This document shows, in pieces, positions 5,682 to 6,462 of a stretch of DNA of 6,462 nt. Within the stretch, counting starts at the first letter, position 1; every line of letters begins with the position of its first letter. A program made the translations under genes and the position numbers. The notes below the pieces were generated by a model. The model saw only the letters and a list, made by a program, of their open reading frames with translations. It was not told where the DNA came from and did not search any database. The stretch comes from Desulfobacteraceae bacterium. GTDB lineage: Bacteria; Desulfobacterota; DSM-4660; Desulfatiglandales; B25-G16. The stretch is taken from assembly GCA_030615565.1 (NCBI GenBank), contig JAUWZC010000127.1, positions 1-6,462 on the forward strand. The letters are read 5' to 3'.

Positions 5682-5701
5682 GCCGCTTCAAACCGGCGCA
5701 C
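5682..5701 (+). repeat. Innermost inverted repeat, left copy (partner 5739-5759)
   Basis: GCCGCTTCAAACCGGCGCAC pairs with GTGCACACGGTTTGATGCGGC (5739-5759) with a few mismatches and one extra base, leaving a 37-base loop. Both strands read a similar short peptide here (RRFEAAYR on minus, TRFDAAR on plus), which supports duplication of one ancestral unit. Confidence 0.7.
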
Positions 5702-5869
5702 ACAGACAAAGTTCCTTTAAAACAATGACGCGTTGCTCGTGCACACGGTTTGATGCGGCACGCTGAGGCCCCATGTTAGCGGGCATGATGAAAAACAAGA
5801 CATCTCCATGCTCATGCGTCTCACCAAGGATAACTATGTGGACTTGAGTAAAGGCCAGGAGTAGTTTTT

Positions 5870-5888
5870 AAAGAGCTAAAATGTTACC
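5870..5888 (-). repeat. Outer terminal inverted repeat, right copy
   Basis: AAAGAGCTAAAATGTTACC is the exact complement of 5494-5512. A shorter copy of the end, GTAACATT, occurs again just outside at 5902-5909 and pairs with ATGTTAC at 5881-5887. Confidence 0.85.
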
Positions 5889-5960
5889 TAAATTCTTACA
5901 TGTAACATTGCACATCCAAAAGGGTCTATTAAAGCACTAATCCTGACTATTTATGTAGCC

Positions 5961-6462
5961 TTAAGAGTTTTTCTGAAAAAGAATATACTCAACTAACTCA
6001 CAAACTATGTGTCCTGCCAAGATATGGGTTTCCTGAACCCTAGGGGTCTGCTTGCTTTTAACCACCAAAGATAAATCTACTAACGTGACCATTTCTCCCC
6101 CATCTCCTCCTATAAGACCAACGGTATATAAGTGCTTTTCTTTGGCAGTCCTTATGGCAGAAAGGATGTTTTTCGAGTTTCCACTCGTTGAAATGGCAAG
6201 TAATATATCTCCTTCAACACCAAGGGCCTGAATTTGTTTAGAGAAGACCTCTTCAAAGCTATAATCATTGGCTACACTTGTAATAATAGAGGTATCTGTG
6301 GTAAGTGCCATAGCTGGTAGGGGATGACGGTCTAATTGAAACCTGTTAACGAATTCTGCAGCAATATGCTGGGCATCAGCTGCACTTCCTCCGTTACCAC
6401 ATAGCATGAGCTTTTTGTCATTTTTAAAGGCTTTAGATATATATTCAGCAAGATCTATCAAT
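5961..6462 (-). CDS. gmhA: Phosphoheptose isomerase GmhA (SIS domain), N-terminus outside window
   Basis: The 167 visible codons cover most of a sedoheptulose 7-phosphate isomerase: LCGNGGSAADAQHIAAEF (20-37, counting from the codon at 6461), ITSVANDYSFEEVFSKQI (60-77), AISTSGNSKNI (89-99), GLIGGDGG (115-122), and TPRVQETHILAGHIVCELVE (139-158). The AQHIAAE and QETHILAGH blocks carry the His, Glu, Gln and His residues that bind zinc and act in catalysis in GmhA, which separates it from the zinc-less DiaA branch. The enzyme makes D-glycero-D-manno-heptose 7-phosphate for lipopolysaccharide core or S-layer/capsule heptose. The frame continues past the right edge; the TTG at 6461 is an internal Leu rather than the start, since about 25-30 more residues are expected. 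The stop is TAA 5961-5963. No terminator is clear downstream before the inverted-repeat element. Confidence 0.92.
   Translation of the reverse strand, partial: LIDLAEYISKAFKNDKKLMLCGNGGSAADAQHIAAEFVNRFQLDRHPLPAMALTTDTSIITSVANDYSFEEVFSKQIQALGVEGDILLAISTSGNSKNILSAIRTAKEKHLYTVGLIGGDGGEMVTLVDLSLVVKSKQTPRVQETHILAGHIVCELVEYILFQKNS

Larger units (their letters stand above)
5494..5888. mobile_element. Composite nested inverted-repeat element (MITE-like or decayed transposon)
   Basis: The roughly 395-base segment is bounded by perfect 19-base inverted repeats (GGTAACATTTTAGCTCTTT at 5494-5512 and its complement at 5870-5888). Inside are two more inverted pairs in the same nested order: 5529-5560 with 5781-5814, and 5682-5701 with 5739-5759. 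It therefore reads as two inverted copies of one unit meeting near 5720, with unequal arms: the left arm has about 120 bases between its second and third repeats where the right has about 21, and the right arm has about 40 extra bases near its outer end. No intact transposase is encoded. The flanks (TAT before, TAA after) show no clear target duplication. It lies between gmhA and the LOG gene, both on the minus strand. Its GC-richer core contrasts with AT-rich flanks. If transcribed it would fold into a long cruciform-like hairpin. It could be a MITE, a REP-like derivative or an ordinary regulatory repeat; I do not recognise the family. Confidence 0.7.

Noticed and set aside
5471..5701. Minus-strand open frame of 76 codons inside the inverted-repeat element
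   Set aside because: It spans the left arm and runs out through the terminal repeat into AT-rich flank, has no ribosome site, and its C-terminal part is the complement of the repeats. It is a by-product of the element.

Overview
The window looks like a piece of a moderately low-GC Gram-negative chromosome. The protein styles fit Desulfobacterota (former Deltaproteobacteria): a heptose-pathway GmhA, a FixL-style PAS histidine kinase, and a wHTH-nucleotidyltransferase/HEPN pair. This assignment is an impression from protein style, since no taxonomic marker is present. Housekeeping-type genes at the edges and on the minus strand (HU, LOG, kinase, gmhA) flank an accessory, partly decayed middle.

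Layout: (1) 1-175 holds the C-terminal end of an HU-family DNA-binding protein and a strong intrinsic terminator. (2) 374-1303 is an EamA/DMT-type inner-membrane transporter. (3) 1304-2220 is a 400-base intergenic stretch with a plausible promoter, followed by an overlapping type II toxin-antitoxin pair (PF09720-type antitoxin, RelE/ParE-type toxin). (4) 2221-2844 has no intact gene but contains a frameshifted membrane-protein remnant resembling YihY/BrkB. (5) 2845-3669 is a promoter overlapped by two 19-base operator-like direct repeats exactly 21 bases apart, a wHTH-nucleotidyltransferase (MNT) gene, and the remains of its HEPN partner, which is frameshifted and cut off. (6) 3627-5409, minus strand, is a two-gene unit: a LOG-family nucleotide phosphoribohydrolase-like protein followed by a soluble PAS histidine kinase. 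(7) 5494-5888 is a roughly 395-base composite element with nested inverted repeats and no intact gene, resembling a non-autonomous or decayed mobile element. (8) 5961-6462, minus strand, is gmhA, running off the right edge.

Two points deserve most attention. The MNT-HEPN locus has kept its antitoxin/regulator half and operator while the toxin half is destroyed, and the break abuts the 3' end of the kinase gene. The nested inverted-repeat element at 5494-5888 has 19-base perfect ends and looks like two inverted copies of one unit, one arm with about 100 bases missing. I see no CRISPR array, tRNA, rRNA or intact transposase. No single feature amounts to a clearly new system; the inverted-repeat element is the least explained structure.
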